Assembly (NCBI GenBank): GCA_964558275.1 | Contig: CAZLDH010000163.1 | Span: forward strand, 1 to 5,259 | Length of the DNA stretch: 5,259 nt | Direction: 5' to 3' | Source of the DNA: FW021-bin31 sp964558275 | Lineage (GTDB): Bacteria > Bacteroidota > Bacteroidia > Chitinophagales > Chitinophagaceae | Shown here: positions 1 through 5,259 of the stretch, piece after piece | Layout of the letters: every line of letters starts with the position of its first letter | Position numbering within the stretch: the first letter of the stretch is position 1 | Translations under genes and position numbers: made by a program | The notes under the pieces: generated by a model | Database searches by the model: none | What the model was told of the DNA's origin: nothing | The model's input: the letters and a program-made list of their open reading frames with translations, nothing else

Positions 1-3000
1 CCCCTACGCTTAGCCTCTCCAATGTACAGCCTTCCGACAGCGGAACACAGTATCGGGTGATTGTTTCAGGTGCGGTCAATAAAGATACTTCATCGGTAGC
101 CACGCTTCGGGTACTCCGGCCTGCGCAAGTAATTTCTGCTCCGCAGGATACGACCGTAGATTGGAAAGGAAATGCACAGTTTAAAGTCGTTACCACCGGC
201 GAGGTAACCGGGTATCAGTGGCAGTATTCTTCTGATGGTTCCGCCTGGACTAATATGAACGGGGAAACTTCGGCTACGCTCAGTTTGCAGCAGGTGAAAC
301 TCTCGGACAGCGGCATATTGTATCGGGTGATTGTCAGCAGCCCCTGTGCCGCTTTCACCACCCAGCCCGCTAAGCTGCATGTCAATCCGCCACTATTGAC
401 GTTGAGTCCGGGTACTTTAAGTCCGGCCTATACGCAGGTAGGTTATTCAGTTACCTTTGAAGCCCAGGGCGGCACTGAACCTTACCAATATTCGTTATCC
501 AACAGCAACCTGCCTGCCAGCTTTACTTTTGTCAATGGACAATTGAGAGGTACGCCAACCGTTTCAGGGACTTATATTTTTACGGTCACAGCCACAGATG
601 CCAGCACCGGAACGAGAGCGCCTTTCTCGGTTTCTCACAATTACCAATTGAAGGTCTTGTCTGCAGGCGCCTGCATGACCGTAAGCAGTTGGCCTTCCGA
701 TCAAACGGTTTGTGAAGGGGCTCATGCTCAATTTGCCGTAACCGGCACCGGAATAGATGGCTATCAATGGCAATCAAAAGACGTGAAATCCGGCTCATGG
801 ACGGATGTGTCAGGAGCTACCGGTGCAAACCTCAGCCTGAACAATACTACGACTTCCCAAAGCGGAATGCAATACCGGGTGCTATTGACGAGCAATGGTT
901 GCGGAACATTAACTTCCCAACCAGTGACTTTGACAGTTAATAAAAATACCACCATTACGAACCAACCCACTAATCAAACAGTAGGTGAAAATGACAAGGC
1001 AAACTTTAGTGTAACTGCCACAGGAACGAATATAACCTATCAATGGGAGTCTTCCACAGACGGCAGCAACTGGAGCGATATCAGGGGTGAAACTACAGCA
1101 ACCCTGAATTTGTCAAATGTTCAACTTGCCAATTCCGGAACGCAATATCGGGTAATGGTGATTGGTGCCTGTGGAACTATCACTTCCAATGCCGCCACCC
1201 TGACAGTTGAAGCTAATGTGGCTATCACCAAACAGCCTGACGATCAAACAGTTTGTGAAAACGGAGATGCGATCTTTAGCGTAACAGCTACAGGGACGAG
1301 CCTGATTTATCATTGGCAAAGTTCAATGGACGGCAACACTTGGAACGACATAACAAATGGAACTTCTGAAACATTAGAACTTTTAAACCTTGGACTAAAC
1401 CAAAACGGAATGCAGTATCGGGTAGTAGTCAGCAGCCTCTATGGAACGATCACGTCCGATATCGTTACGCTCACCGTGAATGCCAATGCTGCTATTACCA
1501 CCCAACCGACCAATCAGGTAGTTTGTGAAAATGGCGATGCAAGCTTTACGGTAGCCGCCACCGGAACGGACTTGCAATATCAATGGCAAAGTTCATCTGA
1601 TGGGACCACCTGGAACAATGTAGCGAATGCAACTTCAGCAACATTGAACCTTTCAAACATTAAACAAAATAANNNNNNNNNNNNNNNNNNNNNNNNNNNN
1701 NNNNNNNNNNNNNNNNNNNNNNNNNNNNNNNNNNNNNNNNNNNNNNNNNNNNNNNNNNNNNNNNNNNNNNNNGCGAATGCAACTTCAGCAACATTGAACC
1801 TTTCAAACATTAAACAAAATAAAACCGGAACGCAGTATCGTGTGATAATAAATAGCGCTTGCGGAAGTGTAACATCCGATGCGGCTACCTTAACTGTGAA
1901 TGCAAAAACAACTATCACCACACAACCAACGAATCAAACGGTTTATGAAAATGAAGATGCAAGTTTTAGTCTTCATGCTACCGGTACCAGTTTGAGTTAT
2001 CAATGGCAATCTTCTGTCGATGGAATAAACTGGACAAATATGGATGGAGAAAAGACCAAAACTTTGCAATTGAACAACCTTACTGTAAATTATTCGGGAA
2101 CAAAATATCGGGTTATTGTCCATAGTAACTGTGAAGATGTAATGTCAAAGATAGTCACTCTGACTGTGAAAGAGGAAGTTGAAATTACGGGTATCAGCCT
2201 GGAGAATACAACCTTCATCTACGATGGGCAGCCACATACACTGACTCTCGATGGAAATCTCCCCGCTGGCGCCTCTGTAACTTATGAAAACAACGAGCAT
2301 ATACAACCCGGCGCATATACTGTCAAAGCTTTAATCAATGGTGGAAGCCATTATCAGGACGATACCCTGACAGCAACTTTGACGATAGAAAAAGCAGAAA
2401 TTGATAACATTAGTTTACAGGATAAAACCTTCACCTACGATGGGCAGTCGCATACTTTAGTAGTGAGTGGCGATTTGCCCAATGGGGTGAGTGTCGATTA
2501 TGAAAATAATGAGCAAATTGATGCCGGAGAATATACAGTTAAGGCATTGATTGAAGGTGGCAAGAATTATCAGGATGATACGTTGATAGCAACTTTGACG
2601 ATAGAAAAAGCAGAAATTGATAACATTAGTTTACAGGATAAAACCTTCACCTACGATGGGCAGTCGCATACTTTAGTAGTGAGTGGCGATTTGCCCAATG
2701 GGGTGAGCGTTGATTATGAAAACAATGAACAAACCGATGCCGGAACCTATACTGTCAAAGCGTTTATAAACGGTGGCAAGAATTATCAGGATGATACGTT
2801 GACAGGAACGCTAACGATAGAGAAAGCTGCACAAGAAATCACTTTTGCAAGCCTGTCCACGCTCTTATTAGAAGAAGCTTCAGATTTTCAATTGACCGCT
2901 CAAAGCAATTCCGGTTTGCCGGTGACTTATACCTTTACGGCAGAGAATACTCCTCCTGCTGCGGAAGTAAGTTCCGAAGGAAAAGTAACTTTAATCCATT

Positions 3001-3866
3001 CGGGGAAGATAATCATCACGGCGCATCAGGAAGGAAACGAAAATTATCTTCCGGCAGATTCCGTTTCTAGAACGCTAACCATAGAAAGTCAAAGTGCGGA
3101 TATTGATGAGATTATTATAGATGGAAAAACTTTCAAACAACCGGATTCTACCATATATTACCGAGAGGATTGTGGATTTATAAAAGACCAAATATCTGTT
3201 GCCATCCATACAGAATTCGGTGCAAGGGTGACCCCTGCACGTGAATTTATGATTGCTACGCCCAAGCCGGGAATCTATAAAAAAGAAGTGACGGTGACTT
3301 CCCAAAATAGGCAAAGAAAACGAACCTATCGCATCACCATTGAGCGTCCTTTTGCTTTTGAAGATATTGTGATACAAAAATTCAACAACACCCTTTTGGT
3401 CAATAACAATCCTAAAAACAACGGGGGGTATCGTTTTGTCAAATACCAATGGTATAAAAATGGACAGCCCGTTAGCCGGGAACAGGTCTATTCTGTAGGT
3501 GATGAAAGTACTGACTTACTGGATGAAGAAGCAACTTACAGCGTGGTAGTTACAACTGAAGAAGGAGACAAGATTCATACCTGTCCGACTAAAATATCTT
3601 TTGACAGGAGAATAGGAATAGAAGTCTATCCCAATCCGGTAGCCAGACAGTCGGGGCTTCAGTTGAAAGTGAAATATCCGGGAAGTCATTTCCCGGGAGC
3701 CATCGCGCGTTTGTATTCTCTTAAAGGTCGACAGATATTAACTTTCCGTATGAAGGAGAAGTTAGAAAAAATGAAACTACCGGTAAAGGTTACTACCGGC
3801 GTGTATATTTTAGTTATTGAAGTGAACCATCATAAAAAAACAACAAAAATATTTGTAACACAATAA
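1..3866 (+). CDS. Giant modular Ig-like/MBG repeat surface protein with T9SS C-terminal sorting domain (5'-partial)
   Basis: The frame is open from the left edge (first full codon at 3), so the start is missing; a GTG at 57 lies inside a domain and is not a start. The visible part is 1287 residues including the gap; residue n begins at base 3n. Modules in order: end of an Ig-like domain (1-38); Ig-like (42-128); He_PIG-like putative Ig (130-218, with LPASFTF and LRGTPTVSGTYIFTVTATD); Ig-like modules of 90 residues (223-312, 313-402, 403-492, 493-632 including the gap, 633-722), each with YQWQSS-DG--W and SGTQYRV motifs; three MBG-like modules of 72 residues (727-942); a bacterial Ig-like domain (943-1028); an unclassified beta-rich segment (1029-1115); a YQWYKNG module (1116-1201); and a T9SS type A sorting domain (1206-1287). 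Known for the family: such proteins cross the outer membrane by T9SS, lose the C-terminal domain and are attached to the surface or released. An adhesin or matrix role is inferred. No catalytic motif is visible. Stop is TAA. Confidence 0.93.
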   Translation, partial: PTLSLSNVQPSDSGTQYRVIVSGAVNKDTSSVATLRVLRPAQVISAPQDTTVDWKGNAQFKVVTTGEVTGYQWQYSSDGSAWTNMNGETSATLSLQQVKLSDSGILYRVIVSSPCAAFTTQPAKLHVNPPLLTLSPGTLSPAYTQVGYSVTFEAQGGTEPYQYSLSNSNLPASFTFVNGQLRGTPTVSGTYIFTVTATDASTGTRAPFSVSHNYQLKVLSAGACMTVSSWPSDQTVCEGAHAQFAVTGTGIDGYQWQSKDVKSGSWTDVSGATGANLSLNNTTTSQSGMQYRVLLTSNGCGTLTSQPVTLTVNKNTTITNQPTNQTVGENDKANFSVTATGTNITYQWESSTDGSNWSDIRGETTATLNLSNVQLANSGTQYRVMVIGACGTITSNAATLTVEANVAITKQPDDQTVCENGDAIFSVTATGTSLIYHWQSSMDGNTWNDITNGTSETLELLNLGLNQNGMQYRVVVSSLYGTITSDIVTLTVNANAAITTQPTNQVVCENGDASFTVAATGTDLQYQWQSSSDGTTWNNVANATSATLNLSNIKQNXXXXXXXXXXXXXXXXXXXXXXXXXXXXXXXXXXANATSATLNLSNIKQNKTGTQYRVIINSACGSVTSDAATLTVNAKTTITTQPTNQTVYENEDASFSLHATGTSLSYQWQSSVDGINWTNMDGEKTKTLQLNNLTVNYSGTKYRVIVHSNCEDVMSKIVTLTVKEEVEITGISLENTTFIYDGQPHTLTLDGNLPAGASVTYENNEHIQPGAYTVKALINGGSHYQDDTLTATLTIEKAEIDNISLQDKTFTYDGQSHTLVVSGDLPNGVSVDYENNEQIDAGEYTVKALIEGGKNYQDDTLIATLTIEKAEIDNISLQDKTFTYDGQSHTLVVSGDLPNGVSVDYENNEQTDAGTYTVKAFINGGKNYQDDTLTGTLTIEKAAQEITFASLSTLLLEEASDFQLTAQSNSGLPVTYTFTAENTPPAAEVSSEGKVTLIHSGKIIITAHQEGNENYLPADSVSRTLTIESQSADIDEIIIDGKTFKQPDSTIYYREDCGFIKDQISVAIHTEFGARVTPAREFMIATPKPGIYKKEVTVTSQNRQRKRTYRITIERPFAFEDIVIQKFNNTLLVNNNPKNNGGYRFVKYQWYKNGQPVSREQVYSVGDESTDLLDEEATYSVVVTTEEGDKIHTCPTKISFDRRIGIEVYPNPVARQSGLQLKVKYPGSHFPGAIARLYSLKGRQILTFRMKEKLEKMKLPVKVTTGVYILVIEVNHHKKTTKIFVTQ
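390..656 (+). other. He_PIG-like putative Ig domain interrupting the Ig-like array
   Basis: Residues 130-218 differ from the flanking Ig-like modules: they lack the YQWQ and SGTQYRV motifs. They carry a G-x-x-PYQYSLS strand, NLPASFTFVNGQL, a RGTPTVSGTYIFTVTATD segment and a closing NYQLKVL strand. This order (LPxGLxxxxxG, then GTPTxxGTYxFTVTATD) is typical of the putative Ig / cadherin-like He_PIG family found in bacterial surface proteins. It is part of the giant coding region and most likely acts as a spacer or adhesive beta-sandwich. Family assignment rests on motif recognition only. Confidence 0.75.
1623..1822 (+). repeat. Identical 50-bp direct repeats flanking the N gap (1623-1672 and 1773-1822)
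   Basis: Both copies start with gcgaatgcaacttcagcaac and end with taaacaaaataa, with no differences over 50 bases, and they abut the N run on either side. They encode the same peptide, ANATSATL followed by NLSNIKQN. Collapsing one copy and the Ns turns the interrupted module into exactly 90 residues, like its neighbours. Inference: the copies are overlapping contig ends at a repeat boundary, not a biological duplication. Confidence 0.9.
1673..1772. other. Assembly gap of exactly 100 N
   Basis: The run of undetermined bases is exactly 100 long, a common placeholder for a gap of unknown size. It falls within an Ig-like module of the giant gene, between two identical 50-bp sequences. The reading frame stays open across it only because 100 N plus the 50-bp duplicate equals 150, a multiple of three. 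The residues translated across it should not be trusted. Confidence 0.98.
2181..2828 (+). repeat. Three tandem MBG-like modules of 72 residues (216 bp)
   Basis: The units are 2181-2396, 2397-2612 and 2613-2828. Each starts with EI-x-x-ISL and ends with TLTIEKA, with TFTYDGQSHTL near the start, a LP-G-SV-YENNEQ segment and DAG-YTVKA in the middle, and GG--YQDDTL near the end. The YDGxxHxLxVxGxLPxGxxVxYxNN...AGxYTVxA pattern is characteristic of MBG-type domains, which are beta-grasp or Ig-like stalk repeats of bacterial surface proteins. Units two and three are far closer to each other than to unit one, which indicates a recent duplication. Confidence 0.87.
2372..2707 (+). repeat. 120-bp perfect direct repeat between MBG units (2372-2491 and 2588-2707)
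   Basis: The two 120-base blocks are identical and offset by exactly 216 bases, one module length. They run from the last strand of one module through the first half of the next. Identity breaks at both ends with single-base, mostly synonymous changes (for example gagtgtcgat versus gagcgttgat). A second identical stretch, ggtggcaagaattatcagga onward, begins near 2555 and 2771. The pattern fits recent tandem duplication or gene conversion. It is also a likely site of further copy-number change and of assembly error. Confidence 0.93.
2829..3086 (+). other. Bacterial Ig-like domain following the MBG repeats
   Basis: Residues 943-1028 open with AQEITFASLSTLLLEEASDF and continue with the strand FQLTAQSNSGLPVTYTFTA, a VSSEGKVTLIHSGKIIITAH segment and an EGNENYLPADSVSRTLTI ending. 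The order LxAxSxSGLPVTYT, then G-x-V-x-x-x-x-x-G-x-x-x-I-T-A-x-Q-x-G-N-x-x-Y is typical of a bacterial Ig-like module commonly found next to MBG repeats. It probably acts as a stalk domain. No enzymatic residues are apparent. Confidence 0.7.
3348..3605 (+). other. YQWYKNG-type module preceding the sorting domain
   Basis: Residues 1116-1201 contain IVIQKFNNTLLVNNNPKNNG, then GYRFVKYQWYKNGQPVS, an EQVYSVGD turn, an EEATYSVVVTTEEG strand and TCPTKISF. I recognise this segment as a recurring element just upstream of T9SS sorting domains in Bacteroidota surface proteins; that is recall, not a search result. Its YQWYKNG core resembles the YQWQSS strand of the upstream Ig-like modules, so it is probably another Ig-like beta-sandwich that spaces the sorting signal from the stalk. 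The 87 residues before it (3087-3347) are beta-rich and I cannot classify them. Confidence 0.6.
3618..3863 (+). other. T9SS type A (Por) C-terminal sorting domain
   Basis: This is the last 82 residues of the giant protein. It starts with IEVYPNPV, the hallmark opening of type A T9SS sorting domains. It continues with a hydrophobic strand (LQLKVKY), the ARLYSLKGRQI segment that matches the usual 'v-ly-l-G--v' strand, and ends in GVYILVIEV followed by KKTTKIFVTQ. Length and motif order fit the family, which directs periplasmic cargo to the T9SS translocon for cleavage and surface attachment. It sits at the extreme C terminus, as required. The rest of the secretion machinery is not in this window. 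Confidence 0.92.
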
Positions 3867-3873
3867 TGAAAAA

Positions 3874-4710
3874 ATGGGAAAGAAAATCTATATTATTACA
3901 GCACTTTTTATCCTAGGCGGATACTTTTATTCTTCCGCACAGGAGATTCAAATTAGTGGGGGAGGATTCACTAGCAATCACCCAAAAGGAGAAAAACTCT
4001 TTCATAATGTGTATGAAGGCTATACTTTTGGCGTAGAATATCATTATTACCTCTCCAATCACTGGAGTGTGGGCAGTGGGCTATCCTATTTGCATGGCTA
4101 TTTTTCCTATCAGGATATCCATCCAAAAGGAGCTTATCCTGCGACGGATGTAGAGGGTGATCCACTGGAATTTCGCTACAGGGCACAACTGTATGCCGAA
4201 TCTTCAAAATGGTATCAGTTGTGTGTTCCGCTGGTAGTTCAGTTTGAAACCTCCGGAGATATCCGCTGGTATATGCAGACAGGATTGCTACTGGGGTTTA
4301 CCTTAGGTAAATCAACGGCACAAATGGATTGGAACAAACTTCATACTTCGGGTTATTATGAGCAATGGGATGCGGAACTGAATGGACCAAAGTTTGTAGG
4401 ATTTGGAGATTGGGGTGCTATAGAAAAAGAACAAAAAGTGAAATTTAAAAACAGCTATAGTTGGACAATAGAGACCGGGATTAAAGGGTTATTTAATCGA
4501 AATTACCTTTACTTTGGTGTTTTTGCAAACATTGGGTTGAATGACCTTCGACCTAAAGAGACGAAAAGCCGGAAGGCGATAGAATATATAGGTAGCGAAA
4601 GCCAACCCTTAAAGTACCACAGCGTGTGGCAACAAAAACGCTTTGAAGAAAAAGGATTGAGAAATAATCTATTTGGTTTACGGATAAGATATGGGATTGC
4701 GTTTAAATAA
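3874..4710 (+). CDS. Putative outer-membrane beta-barrel protein with signal peptide
   Basis: The product has 278 residues. It starts with a signal peptide: MGKK, a hydrophobic core (IYIITALFILGGYF) and YSSA-Q, with likely cleavage after Ala22. The mature part has alternating amphipathic strands rich in Tyr, Trp and Phe separated by polar loops: 50-60 (YTFGVEYHYYL), 63-80, 113-126 (WYQLCVPLVVQFE), 130-145 (IRWYMQTGLLLGFTLG), 194-207, 210-222 (NYLYFGVFANIGL) and a C-terminal strand ending FGLRIRYGIAFK. This fits small outer-membrane beta-barrel proteins of Bacteroidota. There is no OmpA-type peptidoglycan-binding domain, no TonB box or plug, and no PorP/SprF signature I can recognise. The ATG is chosen because it begins the signal peptide. 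It lies 7 bases after the giant gene's stop with no clear Shine-Dalgarno, so co-transcription is likely. A role in export, anchoring or folding of the upstream protein is inferred only from adjacency. Confidence 0.82.
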   Translation: MGKKIYIITALFILGGYFYSSAQEIQISGGGFTSNHPKGEKLFHNVYEGYTFGVEYHYYLSNHWSVGSGLSYLHGYFSYQDIHPKGAYPATDVEGDPLEFRYRAQLYAESSKWYQLCVPLVVQFETSGDIRWYMQTGLLLGFTLGKSTAQMDWNKLHTSGYYEQWDAELNGPKFVGFGDWGAIEKEQKVKFKNSYSWTIETGIKGLFNRNYLYFGVFANIGLNDLRPKETKSRKAIEYIGSESQPLKYHSVWQQKRFEEKGLRNNLFGLRIRYGIAFK

Positions 4711-5259
4711 ATTGAATTGTCAAAAAAGGAAAAAAGGCTAAAATAAACAATAGAAATAATCATTAACTTTTAAATACTTCGATGAAAATGAACTCATTGA
4801 TTTATGATGTTTCCAATATAGCCAAAGGGAACTTTTAAATCCCTTTTTGCTTTACCCATGGATAATCTACGAACAAAATAAATGCTGCACAGAGCGGTTT
4901 AATTCAATGCTTTGACTATGTTCAGTATGAACTTTGGTTTAAAACGCATTCCGCTGCGCTTCATGTGATTAAGCCCTTTATTGTTGGTGACTGCCCTGTC
5001 TTCGCTATTATACAGTTTTTAAATTTCATCGAATACATAGCGATTTGTCAACCGATGTATTTTCTATATGTCCCATTATAATTGATATTAAGTTGTCAGA
5101 GAAAATTCATTTTTGAGTGCTTTTTTTATTTGTTGTGCCCATCACTCAATAGTATCGGTATTAGCTCGGTCCGCCTTGTCAAAAAAGAAATGTTGCTTTA
5201 TTTCTAAACCCTAACTCCGCTAATTTAGGTAGTCTATTTCAAGGAGTTTGAAAAGAGCA
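4711..5259. other. Downstream region without an intact gene
   Basis: These 549 bases are AT-rich and have stops in all six frames. Apart from the hairpin near 4824-4850, no intact gene, tRNA or recognisable promoter stands out. A short inverted repeat, AATACAT (5032-5038) with ATGTATT (5055-5061), is present but unremarkable. One minus-strand frame across 4899-5189 has protein-like stretches (DKADRANTDTIE at 5145-5180, LKNEF at 5103-5117, YVFDEI at 5022-5039) interrupted by five stops. It may be an old coding remnant that I cannot classify. The last bases (an aaggag near 5240) could lie just upstream of a gene outside the window, which cannot be judged here. Confidence 0.6.
4824..4850 (+). 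terminator. Probable intrinsic terminator after the two-gene unit
   Basis: AAAGGGA (4824-4830) pairs perfectly with TCCCTTT (4840-4846) across a 9-base loop and runs into a T-rich tail (cccttttt, then gcttt). It lies about 115 bases after the stop codon of the barrel gene, in the right place to end the adhesin/barrel transcript. The stem is short with only three G-C pairs, so efficiency is uncertain. Confidence 0.5.

Larger units (their letters stand above)
669..2168 (+). repeat. Tandem array of 90-residue (270-bp) Ig-like modules
   Basis: Five consecutive modules occupy 669-938, 939-1208, 1209-1478, 1479-1898 (this one contains the N gap) and 1899-2168. The four ungapped copies are each exactly 90 codons. 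Each has the same skeleton: a QPTNQTV-type first strand, a F-V-ATGT strand, YQWQSS-DG--W, a T-TL-L-N segment, SGTQYRV and a closing TLTV. Copies are diverged at the DNA level. The D/N-SG-x-x-Y-x-V motif corresponds to the canonical Ig F strand (D-G-Y-C) with the cysteine replaced by a hydrophobic residue. Related but more diverged modules lie upstream at 3-116 and 126-386. Confidence 0.88.

Noticed and set aside
57..59. GTG as the start codon of the giant gene
   Set aside because: The same frame is open to base 3 and encodes the normal preceding part of an Ig-like module (TLSLSN, then SGTQYRV). There is no signal peptide at the GTG, so the gene starts left of the window.
1580..1921. Minus-strand open frame across the N gap, and other minus-strand frames under the giant gene
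   Set aside because: These are antisense shadows of repetitive coding sequence. They recur at equivalent places in each module and have no coherent domain content.
3678..3696. GC-rich inverted repeat CCGGGAA / TTCCCGG, and a second one CCGGTA / TACCGG at 3780-3799
   Set aside because: Both lie inside the sorting-domain coding sequence, have no T-tract and no regulatory context, and are most simply explained by codon content.
3866..3916. ATG overlapping the giant gene's stop (TAATG) as start of the second gene
   Set aside because: That frame stops after 16 codons. The ATG at 3874 begins a clear signal peptide and a 278-residue frame.
4782..4838. 18-codon plus-strand open frame (MKMNSLIYDV...) downstream of the barrel gene
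   Set aside because: It is very short, has no ribosome binding site, overlaps the probable terminator hairpin and resembles nothing I recognise.
4866..5078. Plus-strand open stretch of about 70 codons in the downstream region
   Set aside because: It has no start codon near its beginning (the only in-frame ATG is near the end) and no recognisable domain. It is likely the complement of the possible minus-strand remnant.
4899..5189. Firm annotation as an IS3-family transposase pseudogene
   Set aside because: Only two short stretches resemble the family, the spacing between them is off by several residues, the catalytic DDE context is absent, and no terminal inverted repeats or target duplications are visible.
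1..5259. CRISPR array or phage-type tandem repeats
   Set aside because: All regular repeats are in-frame protein modules of 270 or 216 bp. There are no short repeats with unique spacers.

Overview
The window looks like a piece of a Bacteroidota genome. The main evidence is a C-terminal type IX secretion (T9SS) sorting domain on a very large surface protein, a secretion system confined to that phylum. Supporting signs are a signal peptide ending in SSA-Q, weak or absent Shine-Dalgarno sequences, and an AT-leaning composition. I cannot name a genus from the sequence alone.

Layout. Positions 1-3866 hold the 3' part of one giant plus-strand gene whose start lies left of the window. Its visible product is a rod of tandem beta-sandwich modules. 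In order these are a partial Ig-like domain, a full Ig-like domain, one putative-Ig (He_PIG-like) domain, five Ig-like domains of 90 residues, three MBG-like domains of exactly 72 residues, a bacterial Ig-like domain, an unclassified beta-rich segment, a YQWYKNG-type module, and the T9SS type A sorting domain. A 100-N assembly gap (1673-1772) sits inside the fifth visible 90-residue-type module and is flanked by two identical 50-bp copies. Removing one copy plus the Ns restores a module of exactly 90 residues, so the gap is either spurious or hides whole collapsed repeat units.

Seven bases after that gene, 3874-4710 encodes a 278-residue secreted protein that looks like an outer-membrane beta-barrel. 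The two genes are probably one transcription unit. By inference, a T9SS-exported, surface-anchored adhesin or matrix protein is made together with an outer-membrane protein that may assist or anchor it. The sequence contains no direct proof of a partnership.

Positions 4711-5259 contain no intact gene. They hold a probable hairpin terminator (about 4824-4850), then AT-rich sequence in which one minus-strand frame reads like a stop-riddled coding remnant. I find no RNA genes, CRISPR array or complete mobile element. The most notable features are the repeat architecture, the assembly anomaly within it, and the adhesin/barrel gene pair. I see no clear evidence for an entirely new system.
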